A stretch of 10,339 bases of DNA, taken from assembly GCA_002428935.1 (NCBI GenBank), contig DIYG01000021.1:1-10339 (forward strand), written 5' to 3'. Made by a program: the position numbers and the translations under genes. Source of the stretch: Halieaceae bacterium UBA6060 (GTDB lineage Bacteria > Pseudomonadota > Gammaproteobacteria > Pseudomonadales > Halieaceae). The notes below the pieces were generated by a model, which had not been told where the DNA came from, ran no database searches, and worked only from the letters and a program-made list of their open reading frames with translations. Positions 1 to 7,974 of this stretch are shown here, one piece after another (position 1 is the stretch's first letter; each line of letters starts with the position of its first letter).

Positions 1-2204
1 GCATCAGCATACAAACCAGCTACGATCAGGCCGGTTATACGGAAACCCGCCTGCGGGAAGTGAGCAAGAACCTTCTTATCGGTGTCGTTTTGGTGCTCCT
101 GGTATTGCTGTTTACCCTGGGTCTTCGAGCCGCCGCCGTGGTCGCCGTAATTCTGCCCCTGTGCACGCTGGTTTCCCTGGTGCTCATGTACCAGATCGGC
201 CTGCCAATCCATCAAATGTCCGTCACCGGACTGGTCGTGGCCCTGGGCCTCCTCGTGGACGGGTCCATCGTCATGACCGACGAAGTCCGCAAGCGCCTGC
301 TCGAAGGAACAACACCCCAGGATGCAATCGCCGCCTCCGTGCGTCGCATGGGGGTACCGCTCCTCTCCTCCACGGCGACCACGATCCTGGCCTTTGTCCC
401 CATGGTTTTACTGCCCGGCGCCGCCGGAGACTTTATGGGTTCAATCGCAAAAGCAGTGATCATCATGCTTGCCGCCTCTTTATTGCTCGCTCTGGTGATC
501 ACGCCGGTCCTCGCCGCTCGCTTGCTCCCCGGGGGCCTGCAGACGGATCATCGTTGGTGGCAATCGGGCCTACCCAGCGGCCGCGGAGGACGTGCCCTGG
601 CTCGCGCCCTGGACTGGTCCATTGCCAATCCCCTGGGCTCCGTTGCTCTGGCTCTAGCGCTGCCTCTGGCAGGCTTCCTGTCTTTTCCAACGCTTACGGC
701 ACAGTTCTTTCCCGGCACAGACCGCGACCAGATGTATCTCCAGGTTACCCTGCCCCCTGGTCGTTCCATCAACGATACCTATCGCCTGGTCCGCGAACTG
801 GATACACGTCTCCGTGGGGAGCCGCTTATTCGCCGCATAGACTGGTCCCTGGGAGAGTCACCTCCCCCCTTCTACTACAACATCGTGCGTAATCGAGAGG
901 GCATCCCCACCTATGCCCAGGCCATGGTCTTAACCCGCGATGAGAACCAGACCGACGCCTTGATCAGGCGGCTACAACGAGAGCTGGACGCTGAACACCC
1001 CGAGGCTCGAATCGTCGTATTGGGTATCGATCAGGGACCGCCCGTGGCGGCCCCACTGGAGATCGAGCTCTTTGGTCCAGACCTGCAAACCCTTCGTCGC
1101 CTTGGCGAGGAGTTTCGTCTGCGCATGGAGCGGGTATCGAACATCACCCATAGCACCACCAGCCTCGTTGCCGGGGCTCCCAAGCTGGTGTTTCAGCTCG
1201 ATGAGCAACGGGTTCGCCTGGCCGGCCTGGAGTTAGGTGCAGTGGCCGACAATCTCGATGCGGCCTTACGAGGTCGTATTGGCGGCGAGGTGCTTGAGGG
1301 CACCCAGCGCTTGCCCGTGCGTGCTCGTCTTAACGAGGCCGACTGGGGCAAACCAGAGCAAATTGCCAGTATTCGTCTGCCCCTGCCCCGATCCGATGGT
1401 GATCGCAGCACCCTGGACAGCATCAGCTTGAGCACCCTGGGCCGCTTTGATCTTGTGCCGGCGAACAGCCCCATTACCCGCAAGAATGGCGAACGTTTGA
1501 ACACCATTCAGGGGTTTGTGACGCGCGGGGTGCTGGCCGAGGAAGCTCTCAAGGAACTGAATACGATCCTTGCCAGAGACCCAGTGCCGCTCCCCGCAGG
1601 CTATCGCTTTCAGTACGGCGGCACCTCTGATGCTCGCGCCAGCGTGGTGGAAAACATTATCGCTCCCATGGGCATGATCGTGGCCGCACTGCTGGCGACC
1701 ATCGTACTGACCTTTAATTCCTGGCGGCTGTCCGCCGTGGCCTTTACGGTGTTTGTCCTCTCGATGGGCCTCAGCCTCTTGTCCCTGGCTGTTTTCCGCT
1801 ACCCCTTTGGCGTCCAGGCCCTCATCGGCGTCATTGGCTCCATCGGCGTATCGATCAACGCGGCGATCATCATCCTCACGGCCCTGCAGATCGATGAGCA
1901 AGCCATGCGCGGAGAACGACGAGCCGTGCGTGACGTGGTCATGGACTCAAGTCGGCATATCGTCTCTACGACCATCACCACCTTCGGTGGGTTTCTGCCC
2001 CTGATCCTGGAGGGAAGCCAGTTCTGGCCGCCCTTCGCCATGGCAATTGCCGGCGGGGTACTGCTGTCCACAGTGGTGTCATTCTTTTATATTCCACCCA
2101 TGTTTATGCTCGTTTATCAACGAAGACATCGGCGCTCGCGGTGTCAGGCCCGACCCGCCCTGGTGGCAACCGGTGGCGAAACCGTTGCGATTGATGCCGC
2201 ATGA
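1..2204 (+). CDS. RND-family efflux permease, C-terminal part (start outside window)
   Basis: Inner-membrane proton-driven exporter subunit that normally works with a periplasmic adaptor and an outer-membrane channel. The reading frame is open from base 3, before the first GTG at 60, so the gene enters from the left; 733 residues are visible and roughly 300 N-terminal residues (TM1 and most of the first porter domain) are missing compared with about 1,030 for the family. Visible order: end of the first periplasmic domain (YDQAGY), TM2-TM6, a second periplasmic domain (about residues 230-540, containing QFFPGTDRDQMYLQVTLPPG), and TM8-TM12. The TM4 motif reads GLLVDGSIVMTDEV, with the proton-relay Asp at visible residue 86 followed by Gly, where AcrB has Asp-Asp. 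At the AcrB Lys940 position in TM10 there is Ile (SIGVSINAAI). Substrate cannot be inferred; the HAE-like overall pattern suggests drugs or hydrophobic compounds, although the single Asp recalls metal-exporting members. It overlaps the tetR-type gene by 4 nt. Confidence 0.93.
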   Translation, partial: ISIQTSYDQAGYTETRLREVSKNLLIGVVLVLLVLLFTLGLRAAAVVAVILPLCTLVSLVLMYQIGLPIHQMSVTGLVVALGLLVDGSIVMTDEVRKRLLEGTTPQDAIAASVRRMGVPLLSSTATTILAFVPMVLLPGAAGDFMGSIAKAVIIMLAASLLLALVITPVLAARLLPGGLQTDHRWWQSGLPSGRGGRALARALDWSIANPLGSVALALALPLAGFLSFPTLTAQFFPGTDRDQMYLQVTLPPGRSINDTYRLVRELDTRLRGEPLIRRIDWSLGESPPPFYYNIVRNREGIPTYAQAMVLTRDENQTDALIRRLQRELDAEHPEARIVVLGIDQGPPVAAPLEIELFGPDLQTLRRLGEEFRLRMERVSNITHSTTSLVAGAPKLVFQLDEQRVRLAGLELGAVADNLDAALRGRIGGEVLEGTQRLPVRARLNEADWGKPEQIASIRLPLPRSDGDRSTLDSISLSTLGRFDLVPANSPITRKNGERLNTIQGFVTRGVLAEEALKELNTILARDPVPLPAGYRFQYGGTSDARASVVENIIAPMGMIVAALLATIVLTFNSWRLSAVAFTVFVLSMGLSLLSLAVFRYPFGVQALIGVIGSIGVSINAAIIILTALQIDEQAMRGERRAVRDVVMDSSRHIVSTTITTFGGFLPLILEGSQFWPPFAMAIAGGVLLSTVVSFFYIPPMFMLVYQRRHRRSRCQARPALVATGGETVAIDAA

Positions 2205-2839
2205 ATGCTGTCGAGAAGACCTATCACCACGGCGACCTTCGCAACGCACTCATTTTGGCGGCCGCGGAACTCATCGAGGATAGCGGCTCCCTAAACTTTG
2301 CTATGGCCGATGCCGCGCGAAGAGCCGGCGTCAGCACAGCGGCTCCCTATCGGCATTTTCGCGATAAGGAAGCCCTTTTGGAGGCCGTGAGCCAACTCGC
2401 CTTCTATGGTCTCGGCCTGACCGCCGAGAACGCCACGGCGGAGATTCCTTTGGGACGTATTGAGCGTGTAATCACCCTAGGCCGGACCTACTACAGCTAT
2501 GTCGTGAGCAAATCCGCGTTTTACGATCTGATGTGGGGTGACATGGGGGCCCGGGCCATCGGTTCAGAGAGTTTTGATCGCAAAGCCTCGGGCTTCTTCC
2601 AACTCGTCAGGGCCGTGGAAGCCTACCTGGATGCGCAAGGCCTGCAGGGTTTGGATGTCCTGGACGTATCGGTAAAGCTGTGGTCTATGGTTCACGGCCT
2701 CAGCTCCATTACCCTCAGCGGAAAACTACCGCATTTTCACCCCGGGGCGGATGTACCGCTGATGATCGACGAGAGCACCCGCACTTTCATGGAAGGGTTG
2801 AAATCACAGCACTCCAAGGGTGGAGACCCAAAGCATTAG
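2201..2839 (+). CDS. TetR/AcrR-family transcriptional regulator with WHG C-terminal domain
   Basis: Dimeric DNA-binding repressor, probably controlling the efflux operon it belongs to. The 212-residue product starts HHGDLRNALILAAAELIEDSG, typical of the TetR N-terminal helix; the helix-turn-helix lies at about residues 33-54 (MADAARRAGVSTAAPYRHF, then RDKEALLEAV). The C-terminal ligand/dimer domain contains WSMVHGL at residues 161-167, the signature of the WHG (TetR_C_33) group. The ATG overlaps the permease stop as ATGA and no good Shine-Dalgarno sequence precedes it, so translation is probably coupled to the permease. The regulator being last in the efflux operon rather than divergent implies that repression would be autoregulatory through a promoter left of the window. 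The inducing ligand is unknown. The family call is secure; the regulatory target is inference from position. Confidence 0.93.
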   Translation: MNAVEKTYHHGDLRNALILAAAELIEDSGSLNFAMADAARRAGVSTAAPYRHFRDKEALLEAVSQLAFYGLGLTAENATAEIPLGRIERVITLGRTYYSYVVSKSAFYDLMWGDMGARAIGSESFDRKASGFFQLVRAVEAYLDAQGLQGLDVLDVSVKLWSMVHGLSSITLSGKLPHFHPGADVPLMIDESTRTFMEGLKSQHSKGGDPKH

Positions 2840-2851
2840 CTTACCGCTACC

Positions 2852-2871
2852 ATCAGAGGATGGGGTCTGAT
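2852..2871. promoter_or_regulatory. Inverted repeat downstream of the TetR gene
   Basis: ATCAGA (2852-2857) and TCTGAT (2866-2871) are perfect 6-bp inverted arms around an 8-nt G-rich spacer. It sits 12 nt after the tetR-type stop. No T-run follows, so it is a weak terminator candidate; it could instead be an operator half-site pair for the TetR-type protein. Chance occurrence cannot be excluded. Confidence 0.25.
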
Positions 2872-2887
2872 CGCTCCCGGCTGTATA

Positions 2888-2912
2888 CCTGCACAACACC
2901 TTTGTGCTTAGG
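2888..2912 (+). promoter_or_regulatory. 17-bp inverted repeat that can mask a ribosome-binding site
   Basis: GCACAA (2891-2896) and TTGTGC (2902-2907) form a perfect inverted repeat with a 5-nt spacer. In RNA, CCT at 2888-2890 could also pair with AGG at 2910-2912, past a two-base TT bulge, which would extend the stem to nine pairs and bury the Shine-Dalgarno AGGA (2910-2913) of the gene starting at 2925. As DNA it has the size and symmetry of an operator for a small dimeric repressor such as the adjacent TetR-type protein. A weak TATACC at 2884-2889 is the only -10-like sequence. The symmetry is seen directly; either role is inference. Confidence 0.4.
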
Positions 2913-2924
2913 ATAGATCCCACC

Positions 2925-3206
2925 ATGAAGCTCTACGCCATCATTCGACGAGACGGTTTTACCGACGGCCCCACCCTTGAAACAGCAGCAGCACGATCCA
3001 CCGATGTGGGTGACAGCATGCCTGAAGATATTCGCTGGATTCGCAGCTATGTCTTAAACGAGGAAAGCGGAGCTCTGGGCACGCTGTGCATCTACGAAGC
3101 CAGCAGTGAGCAGGCGATCCGTGACCACGCGGAAAAAGCCGACCTCCCAGTCACAGAGATAGTCCCCATCGCCGATACGGTAGTGGTGAGACCCGACCCC
3201 GACTAG
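2925..3206 (+). CDS. Small DUF4242-like protein
   Basis: A 93-residue soluble protein, no signal peptide or membrane segment. The pattern MKLYAIIRRDGF near the start, then DIRWIRSYVLNEESGALGTLCIYEASSEQAIRDHAEKADLP, matches my memory of the DUF4242 ferredoxin-like family, to which the streptomycete nickel-binding protein SCO4226 belongs. Only one His is present (residue 68), so metal binding cannot be assumed. I chose the ATG at 2925 because AGGA lies 11 nt upstream and the family begins with a short M-x-x-Y strand; a GTG at 2904 in frame would add seven unlikely residues and falls inside the inverted repeat. It lies 85 nt after the TetR-type gene on the same strand, with its own candidate control element, and is followed by a hairpin terminator. 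Role unknown. Confidence 0.82.
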   Translation: MKLYAIIRRDGFTDGPTLETAAARSTDVGDSMPEDIRWIRSYVLNEESGALGTLCIYEASSEQAIRDHAEKADLPVTEIVPIADTVVVRPDPD

Positions 3207-3212
3207 GGCGGT

Positions 3213-3239
3213 GTCTTGCCCTGCAAACAGGGCAGAGAC
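3213..3239 (+). terminator. Hairpin terminator candidate after the DUF4242-like gene
   Basis: TGCCCTG (3217-3223) pairs perfectly with CAGGGCA (3228-3234) around a CAAA loop, and the outer GTCT (3213-3216) pairs with AGAC (3236-3239), leaving one unpaired G. This gives an 11-bp GC-rich stem starting 7 nt after the stop codon. The downstream tract (TTACTTCAC) is only weakly T-rich, so termination may be incomplete or the element may instead protect the 3' end. Confidence 0.5.
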
Positions 3240-3312
3240 TTACTTCACAATCCCGCACCCCTGCACAAGAGGAACTCTAGCGTCTTTCATCTGAGTTAAT
3301 TACTCTCTGGGG

Positions 3313-6300
3313 ATGCGAGCGCTTCTCACAAGCCTGAAGATGCTTTTGGCTGGGCTTCTGGTTCTGGCGTCTACAGCCCACGCCGAGACCAAGTTCACCA
3401 CGGCAAACGTATCCTCCGTGGTTCGCGAGGGCTTTGCCCTGCGCGAATTCTCCGATATTGACCTACCCCAGGGGTCCGTGCGTGCCGTCCATGTCTGCCA
3501 ACGGGGTTTCCTGTGGGCTGGTACGCGGGAAGGGCTGGTGCAGTACAAATCCGGCCAACAAAGGGTCTGGCAGCAAACCGCCGACGGCATCAGCGGGCTC
3601 CCATCGGGGATGGTCAATGATATCTACGAGGATTGGCCCGGCCATATTTGGGTCGCGACGGTCCGGGGGGTGGCGGTTAAAGAGAATGGCGCCGACGACT
3701 TCCGCATTGTTGTTCAATCCGAACGTAGCCGCGAAAAGCCCCTGGACATCGTCAGCCTCGTGCCCGTGAGCGACTTTCTGCTGGCCGTTAGTGCCAGCGG
3801 TGAACTGCTACGCCTAGACCAGAACGGCGCCCAGTTGCTCACTGCGGGGATTGGCTTCAATGGGATGGAGCAAGCTCCCCTTGAATCCCAAATTTTCACC
3901 ACCGCCGCCGCTAGCGGTGACAACCTGTTTATTGGCACCGTGGCATCTGGCATCTATCGCCTTACGATGAATCGCGATCAGTACACCGTTCAGGGCAAGG
4001 TCCCCACAACGGGTGCCGTGGTATCCATGGAAGTGGCGGATGACACCCTCCTGTGGCTGAGCCGCGATACGGGTATGAACTGGTTACCCCTGGGAAGCGA
4101 TGAGCAACCCAGCACCATCGACCCCATGGCCGATAGCGTCCAGGGATACTACCGAGCGATGGCTGTCCGCTCTCCAAGGAGTGCCTGGTTTGGTTCCGGC
4201 CCTAACGTGGTTCGCGTGCGCGGTGATAAAGCGGAAGTGGTTCGTCTACCGGGACGGGGAAACGAGGTTCGCTCCGTCACCATAGACCGCGCAGGAAACA
4301 TCTGGATCGGCACGTATTACGGCCTTTACTACGCCTTGGATACGGAGTTCAGCACCTTGCGTACGGCCAGTGGCGAGGCGTCGGGGGTTGTTTCCTCTAT
4401 CGCCACCAACGGTGAAAAGCTGTTCATCGGGGGACAGAACCTCTGGGTCGGCGGTTTGGATAGCGCCCAGTACCCCGAACTCGCGACAACCTATGGCACG
4501 GAAGGTCTGCCCAATTTACGCGTAAATCCCCTGTCTATAGGTCAGGATCCCATCACGGCCCTGGACGCCCACGGCGATCTGCTCATCGTCGGCTACTACG
4601 TCGGCGGTTTCGATGTTATCGATCTAGGCAACGGACAGGTCAGCAATTTCACCCAGCTGAACGGCCAGAGTCTCGAAAACATCGGCGTCAGTGGTGTAGT
4701 ACGAATCAACGAAAACACCTGGCTGGCTACCTTCTACTATCTGGGCCTGGTCGAGCTGACCATCAACAGGACCGACGGCGCACCGCGCATCAGCGCGCGA
4801 CAGCTGAATACTATTCAGACGCTCATTGGGGTGTATCGCATCAGCGAATCCACGTTTCTGGCCGTGCACGAACAGGGCTTGCTGCGCATCGAGCGCACCA
4901 CAGACGACACCTATCGCGTAGATCCTTTTAGCAATTCCCCTCTCGGTTTGATTTTCGCCCTTGCACCGGATGGCTACGGCGGTGCTTACCTGGGTGTGGA
5001 AAATGTTGGCGTTCGCCATTTAACCAGCGATATGGTGCACAACCTGCGCCTGGATCCAAGACCGCTGAAGGCCATCGAGCCCTATCTCGCCCGGCGTACG
5101 GTCTGGCACCTGGTCCTGGACGACCAGGACGAGTTGTGGGTGACCACCAATAACGGCGTCTACGTTTTCGATCTGCCGCGAGAAGCACTGCGTTCCCACG
5201 TTACCTATCAAGATGGGCTGGCCGCCGACGAATTTGAGTACGGCCCCAACGCCTCGCTGAAACTACCCAACGGGGACAAGGTGTTTGTTTCGTCCGCGGG
5301 CCCCGTCAGCTTTAGGGATATCGTGCCGGCGAGGAACACACCGATCAATCTGGGTTGGACAAAGGTCAGCATTGACGGGCAAGCCGCTATCGAGAAGCTG
5401 CAAAAAATCGATGACCACCATTTTACCCTCGACGTACCCTTCAGCGCGGTAAGTCAAGGCGTGCTGCGTCTCGAATACAGCTACGATGACCACATCAAAG
5501 CCCAGGACGCGACCTACGCCCTCCGGTTCTCCGAAGAACAGGACTGGCTGCCCGGAGGCCTGCCCGCGATCAGTTTGACCGGGCATCAGGACTGGGGGCC
5601 CGTAGATGTTGCCATCGCAATGCTCGATGGGAACGGAGACGTGATCTCGAGCCCCTTGAACATTGGGATTAACGTGGCCCCTCCTCCTTATGTGCTCTGG
5701 TTTTTGGATCTTCGTATCGCCATTCCGGTAGTGATCGGCATCGCCATCCTGCTACTCCTGGTGCAATGGCGGGCACGCTACCGACAACAACTGGCGGTAG
5801 CCGACGCAGAAAGGAAACGCGAAGTCTTCGAGGCCGAGATGCGTGGTCGTTTGAGTGAGAAGGAAATTCTTTTACGGGAGATTCACCACAGGGTGGGGAA
5901 TATCCTGAGCAACTTCGCAGCGAACGTTCGTACCATGCAACGCAGCGCGACAAACGAGGAGACCCGCGACACCCTTGAACACTTGAACGCGAGGATCAAA
6001 GTCCAATCCGCCGTGCACTTACTCCTACAGCGTTCGGACAGCACAGACATCAACGTCGCGCACATCATTCGCCAGGTGGTATCGGGGGCCCGAGACCTGC
6101 ACGGCACATCGGATTCAAGGCCCATAAACCTGGAAATCGAGGATCTTTATCTACGTTATTCCAAAGCCCAGTATCTTGGTTTGATCATCAATGAAATGCT
6201 GACTAACAGCTACAAATACGCGCTGGATTCCCAAGCAACGGATATAGCCAGCATATCGCTGACGCGGAGCGCTGACGGTAGCGCAACACTCACCTATCGA

Positions 6301-6513
6301 GACTATGGCTCGGGGCTGGATCGCAAGGCCATTGAACGGGCCATGGCCGATGATCGAGGCCAGGTTCGCGGTGGGCTGATTCAGGTCATCGCCATGGCCC
6401 GAGAATTAAAAGGTGAGCCGGAGTTGTGGAGCGACGAAGGAGTGCACCTTCGGATAAGGATTCCAAGCAAGCTTATCCGGGATCCCGTGCGCGACCAGTC
6501 GTCCGTTTCTTAG
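3313..6513 (+). CDS. Sensor histidine kinase: beta-propeller, Y_Y_Y, one TM, HisKA_2/HATPase
   Basis: Membrane sensor of a two-component system. Residues 1-24 form a signal peptide ending AHA before ETKF. Residues about 50-660 are periplasmic, with two-component propeller (Reg_prop) blades such as LWAGTREGL (67), IWVATVRGV (112), LFIGTVASG (205), IWIGTYYGL (330) and LWVTTNNGV (608), ending in the typical YQDGLAADEFEYGPN. A Y_Y_Y-like beta-sandwich follows (about 690-785), then one transmembrane helix (about 793-817) and a short charged coiled coil. The kinase core has the HisKA_2 H-box EIHHRVGN with tandem histidines 858/859, N-box NEMLTNSYKYA (Asn960 and Asn965) and G-box DYGSGLD; the last glycine region reads VRGGLIQVIA, somewhat diverged. 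There is no PAS, HAMP, receiver or DNA-binding domain, so a separate response regulator is needed. The ATG at 3313 is favoured because an in-frame TGA lies at 3292. The ligand is unknown. Confidence 0.95.
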   Translation: MRALLTSLKMLLAGLLVLASTAHAETKFTTANVSSVVREGFALREFSDIDLPQGSVRAVHVCQRGFLWAGTREGLVQYKSGQQRVWQQTADGISGLPSGMVNDIYEDWPGHIWVATVRGVAVKENGADDFRIVVQSERSREKPLDIVSLVPVSDFLLAVSASGELLRLDQNGAQLLTAGIGFNGMEQAPLESQIFTTAAASGDNLFIGTVASGIYRLTMNRDQYTVQGKVPTTGAVVSMEVADDTLLWLSRDTGMNWLPLGSDEQPSTIDPMADSVQGYYRAMAVRSPRSAWFGSGPNVVRVRGDKAEVVRLPGRGNEVRSVTIDRAGNIWIGTYYGLYYALDTEFSTLRTASGEASGVVSSIATNGEKLFIGGQNLWVGGLDSAQYPELATTYGTEGLPNLRVNPLSIGQDPITALDAHGDLLIVGYYVGGFDVIDLGNGQVSNFTQLNGQSLENIGVSGVVRINENTWLATFYYLGLVELTINRTDGAPRISARQLNTIQTLIGVYRISESTFLAVHEQGLLRIERTTDDTYRVDPFSNSPLGLIFALAPDGYGGAYLGVENVGVRHLTSDMVHNLRLDPRPLKAIEPYLARRTVWHLVLDDQDELWVTTNNGVYVFDLPREALRSHVTYQDGLAADEFEYGPNASLKLPNGDKVFVSSAGPVSFRDIVPARNTPINLGWTKVSIDGQAAIEKLQKIDDHHFTLDVPFSAVSQGVLRLEYSYDDHIKAQDATYALRFSEEQDWLPGGLPAISLTGHQDWGPVDVAIAMLDGNGDVISSPLNIGINVAPPPYVLWFLDLRIAIPVVIGIAILLLLVQWRARYRQQLAVADAERKREVFEAEMRGRLSEKEILLREIHHRVGNILSNFAANVRTMQRSATNEETRDTLEHLNARIKVQSAVHLLLQRSDSTDINVAHIIRQVVSGARDLHGTSDSRPINLEIEDLYLRYSKAQYLGLIINEMLTNSYKYALDSQATDIASISLTRSADGSATLTYRDYGSGLDRKAIERAMADDRGQVRGGLIQVIAMARELKGEPELWSDEGVHLRIRIPSKLIRDPVRDQSSVS

Positions 6514-6590
6514 GTAGATCTCTCAGCCGCTGCGACAGACGTCTCGAACCTGCAGCCACGCAAGAACTCTAGTGCTGAAGGGCCAAGCCA

Positions 6591-6638
6591 CTAACGCTAG
6601 CCCCGGCAAGGGGAGCATCCCGAACAATCAGCCGTTAG
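6591..6638. terminator. Possible bidirectional terminator between convergent genes
   Basis: The 127-nt gap between the kinase and the oppositely oriented zinc-ribbon gene contains CTAACG (6591-6596) and CGTTAG (6633-6638), which can pair. They enclose a smaller hairpin in which GCT and CCCC pair with GGGG and AGC around a GGCAA loop, with an AG bulge. A separate 10-bp palindrome, TTAGCGCTAA (6635-6644), overlaps the minus-strand stop codon. No clear T-run is present on either strand, so this is a weak call based on location and pairing only. Confidence 0.25.
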
Positions 6639-6640
6639 CG

Positions 6641-7903
6641 CTAAGAGCTCGAGCGACGCACCTTGCGCAGGGGAGCTGCAGTCTTTGAAGCTTTACGATC
6701 TCGCAAATGTTCTCGAATGGCTTCTATTTCCCGCTGGGGGTTGTTGACGTAGCGCCGATATCGATAGCCGATGCGTTTACGCTCATAGTGTCGACTCTCT
6801 CGGGCCTGCACGGGGATGTGCAACGCATCCATACGCACCCACCAGGCCTCTTCAGAGCTGGAAGTCTTGAGGATTTCCGGGTCGAGTTTTTTGTTGCGCT
6901 CATAAGCCCAGCAGGCATCAATTAGATCCGGCGCCTTGATGGCTATGGAGCGACACTTATCACAAGACGCTGGATAGACGCTCCTCAAACGAGCCGCCAC
7001 GGATGCGGTGAATATGTGGCCGCGATCACACTGCCAAAACAGCAATTCGCTGGACCCCTTTCGAACCCGGTAAGCCGTACCTTCGGGGTTCAGCGTCGGA
7101 TGCAACTCACGGGCAAGTTCCGGTGCGGAATACGCTATCGCCTTACACTGTTGACAGCTCGCCGGATGACGGGCGGCGCTGGTTCGATGACAGATCGGGG
7201 AAGACCAGGAATGGCCGTTCTCGCAAATCCAGTAGGCCGTACGCTGACTGCCCGGAGCGAACTCGTCGGGCGAACGGGCATTCTTTTCGTAATCCCATTC
7301 CTTGGCGATATGGGGAAACTCGTCCGCAAAGGTCGCCGACGCATCACGCTTGCCAGCAATGCGCCAGGGGGTGCGGCCCTCTCGGCGGCACTCGCGGCAC
7401 TGATGCCCCGTCGCTAAAACCCGGTACGGGGGACGTTCAAACTTGTGGCCGTGCTCGCAAACCCAGTGCGACTTATCTCGGCTGTAGGCCGACACGTCGG
7501 CGGCCGATTTACCGTTGGCTTTCTCATCCCAATAACGGATCAGACCAGGCATACGCGTAGCCACCGAAGTAGCGCATACGGGGCATCCTCGGCTGTGGCG
7601 GTGGGCTGCGCGGCTCTCCTGATAGGTGTGTCCCGCAGGACAGCGCCAGGTGCAAAGCTCCCTGGAGGTCTCCGCGATCTCCGCAAAGCTTTTACCCGAC
7701 TCACTGGACACGAAGCGGCTCATCAGCTCCGCGCCGCTGAAGTCCTGGTGACGCGGCGGTAAGGCTACACCCTCGGGCAGGGCGTGCTTGCGCCGTCCCG
7801 AAGGAACGGAAAGGCCGTCGGCCTTAGCTGCGCCCGATGATTCGGATTCGCTGTGATTCCCGGTGCGCTTTGCCGAAGTCTTCTTGTTGATCTTTATCGC
7901 CAT
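6641..7903 (-). CDS. Multi-repeat zinc-ribbon protein (PF14311/DUF4379-like)
   Basis: A 420-residue soluble protein of unknown function. Four repeats carry a C-x3-H ... C-x2-C knuckle: Cys88/His92/Cys107/Cys110, Cys149/His153/Cys169/Cys172, Cys227/His231/Cys250/Cys253 and Cys292/His296/Cys314/Cys317. Each has an aromatic W-x-C-x2-G-H core (for example HWVCEHGHKF, YWICENGHSW), usually preceded by a W-D-x-x-x-N segment (RYWDEKAN, KEWDYEKN), as in the 'probable zinc-ribbon' family. A fifth unit at about 325-385 keeps the tryptophans (AWWVRMDALHIP) but has lost the cysteines. Both termini are rich in Lys/Arg, which would suit nucleic-acid binding, but that is inference. I chose the ATG at 7903; a TTG at 7921 would add six residues but lies over the Shine-Dalgarno sequence. 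It is convergent with the kinase and divergent from the response regulator. No nuclease or other catalytic domain is visible. Confidence 0.88.
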   Translation of the reverse strand: MAIKINKKTSAKRTGNHSESESSGAAKADGLSVPSGRRKHALPEGVALPPRHQDFSGAELMSRFVSSESGKSFAEIAETSRELCTWRCPAGHTYQESRAAHRHSRGCPVCATSVATRMPGLIRYWDEKANGKSAADVSAYSRDKSHWVCEHGHKFERPPYRVLATGHQCRECRREGRTPWRIAGKRDASATFADEFPHIAKEWDYEKNARSPDEFAPGSQRTAYWICENGHSWSSPICHRTSAARHPASCQQCKAIAYSAPELARELHPTLNPEGTAYRVRKGSSELLFWQCDRGHIFTASVAARLRSVYPASCDKCRSIAIKAPDLIDACWAYERNKKLDPEILKTSSSEEAWWVRMDALHIPVQARESRHYERKRIGYRYRRYVNNPQREIEAIREHLRDRKASKTAAPLRKVRRSSS

Positions 7904-7913
7904 AAAACTCTTA

Positions 7914-7919
7914 TCCCCC
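7914..7919 (-). promoter_or_regulatory. Ribosome-binding site of the zinc-ribbon gene
   Basis: On the minus strand GGGGGA precedes the ATG at 7903 by 10 nt. This supports that ATG over the in-frame TTG at 7921-7919, which overlaps the motif itself. Confidence 0.55.
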
Positions 7920-7959
7920 AATGGAATGCGATGGTATTACAGCTTCGCACCCGGCGTGC

Positions 7960-7974
7960 TCTGCGTTACGCAGA
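7960..7974. promoter_or_regulatory. 15-bp palindrome in the divergent control region
   Basis: TCTGCGT and ACGCAGA are perfect 7-bp arms around a single T. It lies 57 bp upstream of the zinc-ribbon ATG and 117 bp upstream of the response-regulator ATG, the only spacer in the window shared by two divergent genes. Its size and symmetry fit a binding site for a dimeric regulator. The protein that binds it is unknown. Confidence 0.4.

Noticed and set aside
161..892. Long plus-strand open frame of 243 codons inside the permease gene
   Set aside because: Low-complexity Pro/Arg/Ser-rich translation with no domain, fully inside a recognised RND gene in another frame; a shadow of GC-rich coding sequence.
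1266..1901. Minus-strand open frame of 211 codons opposite the permease
   Set aside because: His/Gly/Gln-rich translation with no recognisable motif, antisense to well-conserved RND sequence.
6635..6644. 10-bp palindrome TTAGCGCTAA as an operator or attachment site
   Set aside because: Lies at the end of the minus-strand gene between convergent genes, with no promoter nearby and no integrase; noted only within the terminator entry.
7016..7762. Overlapping plus-strand open frames opposite the zinc-ribbon gene
   Set aside because: The minus strand encodes four regularly spaced zinc knuckles, so that is the coding strand; the plus-strand products show no domain.
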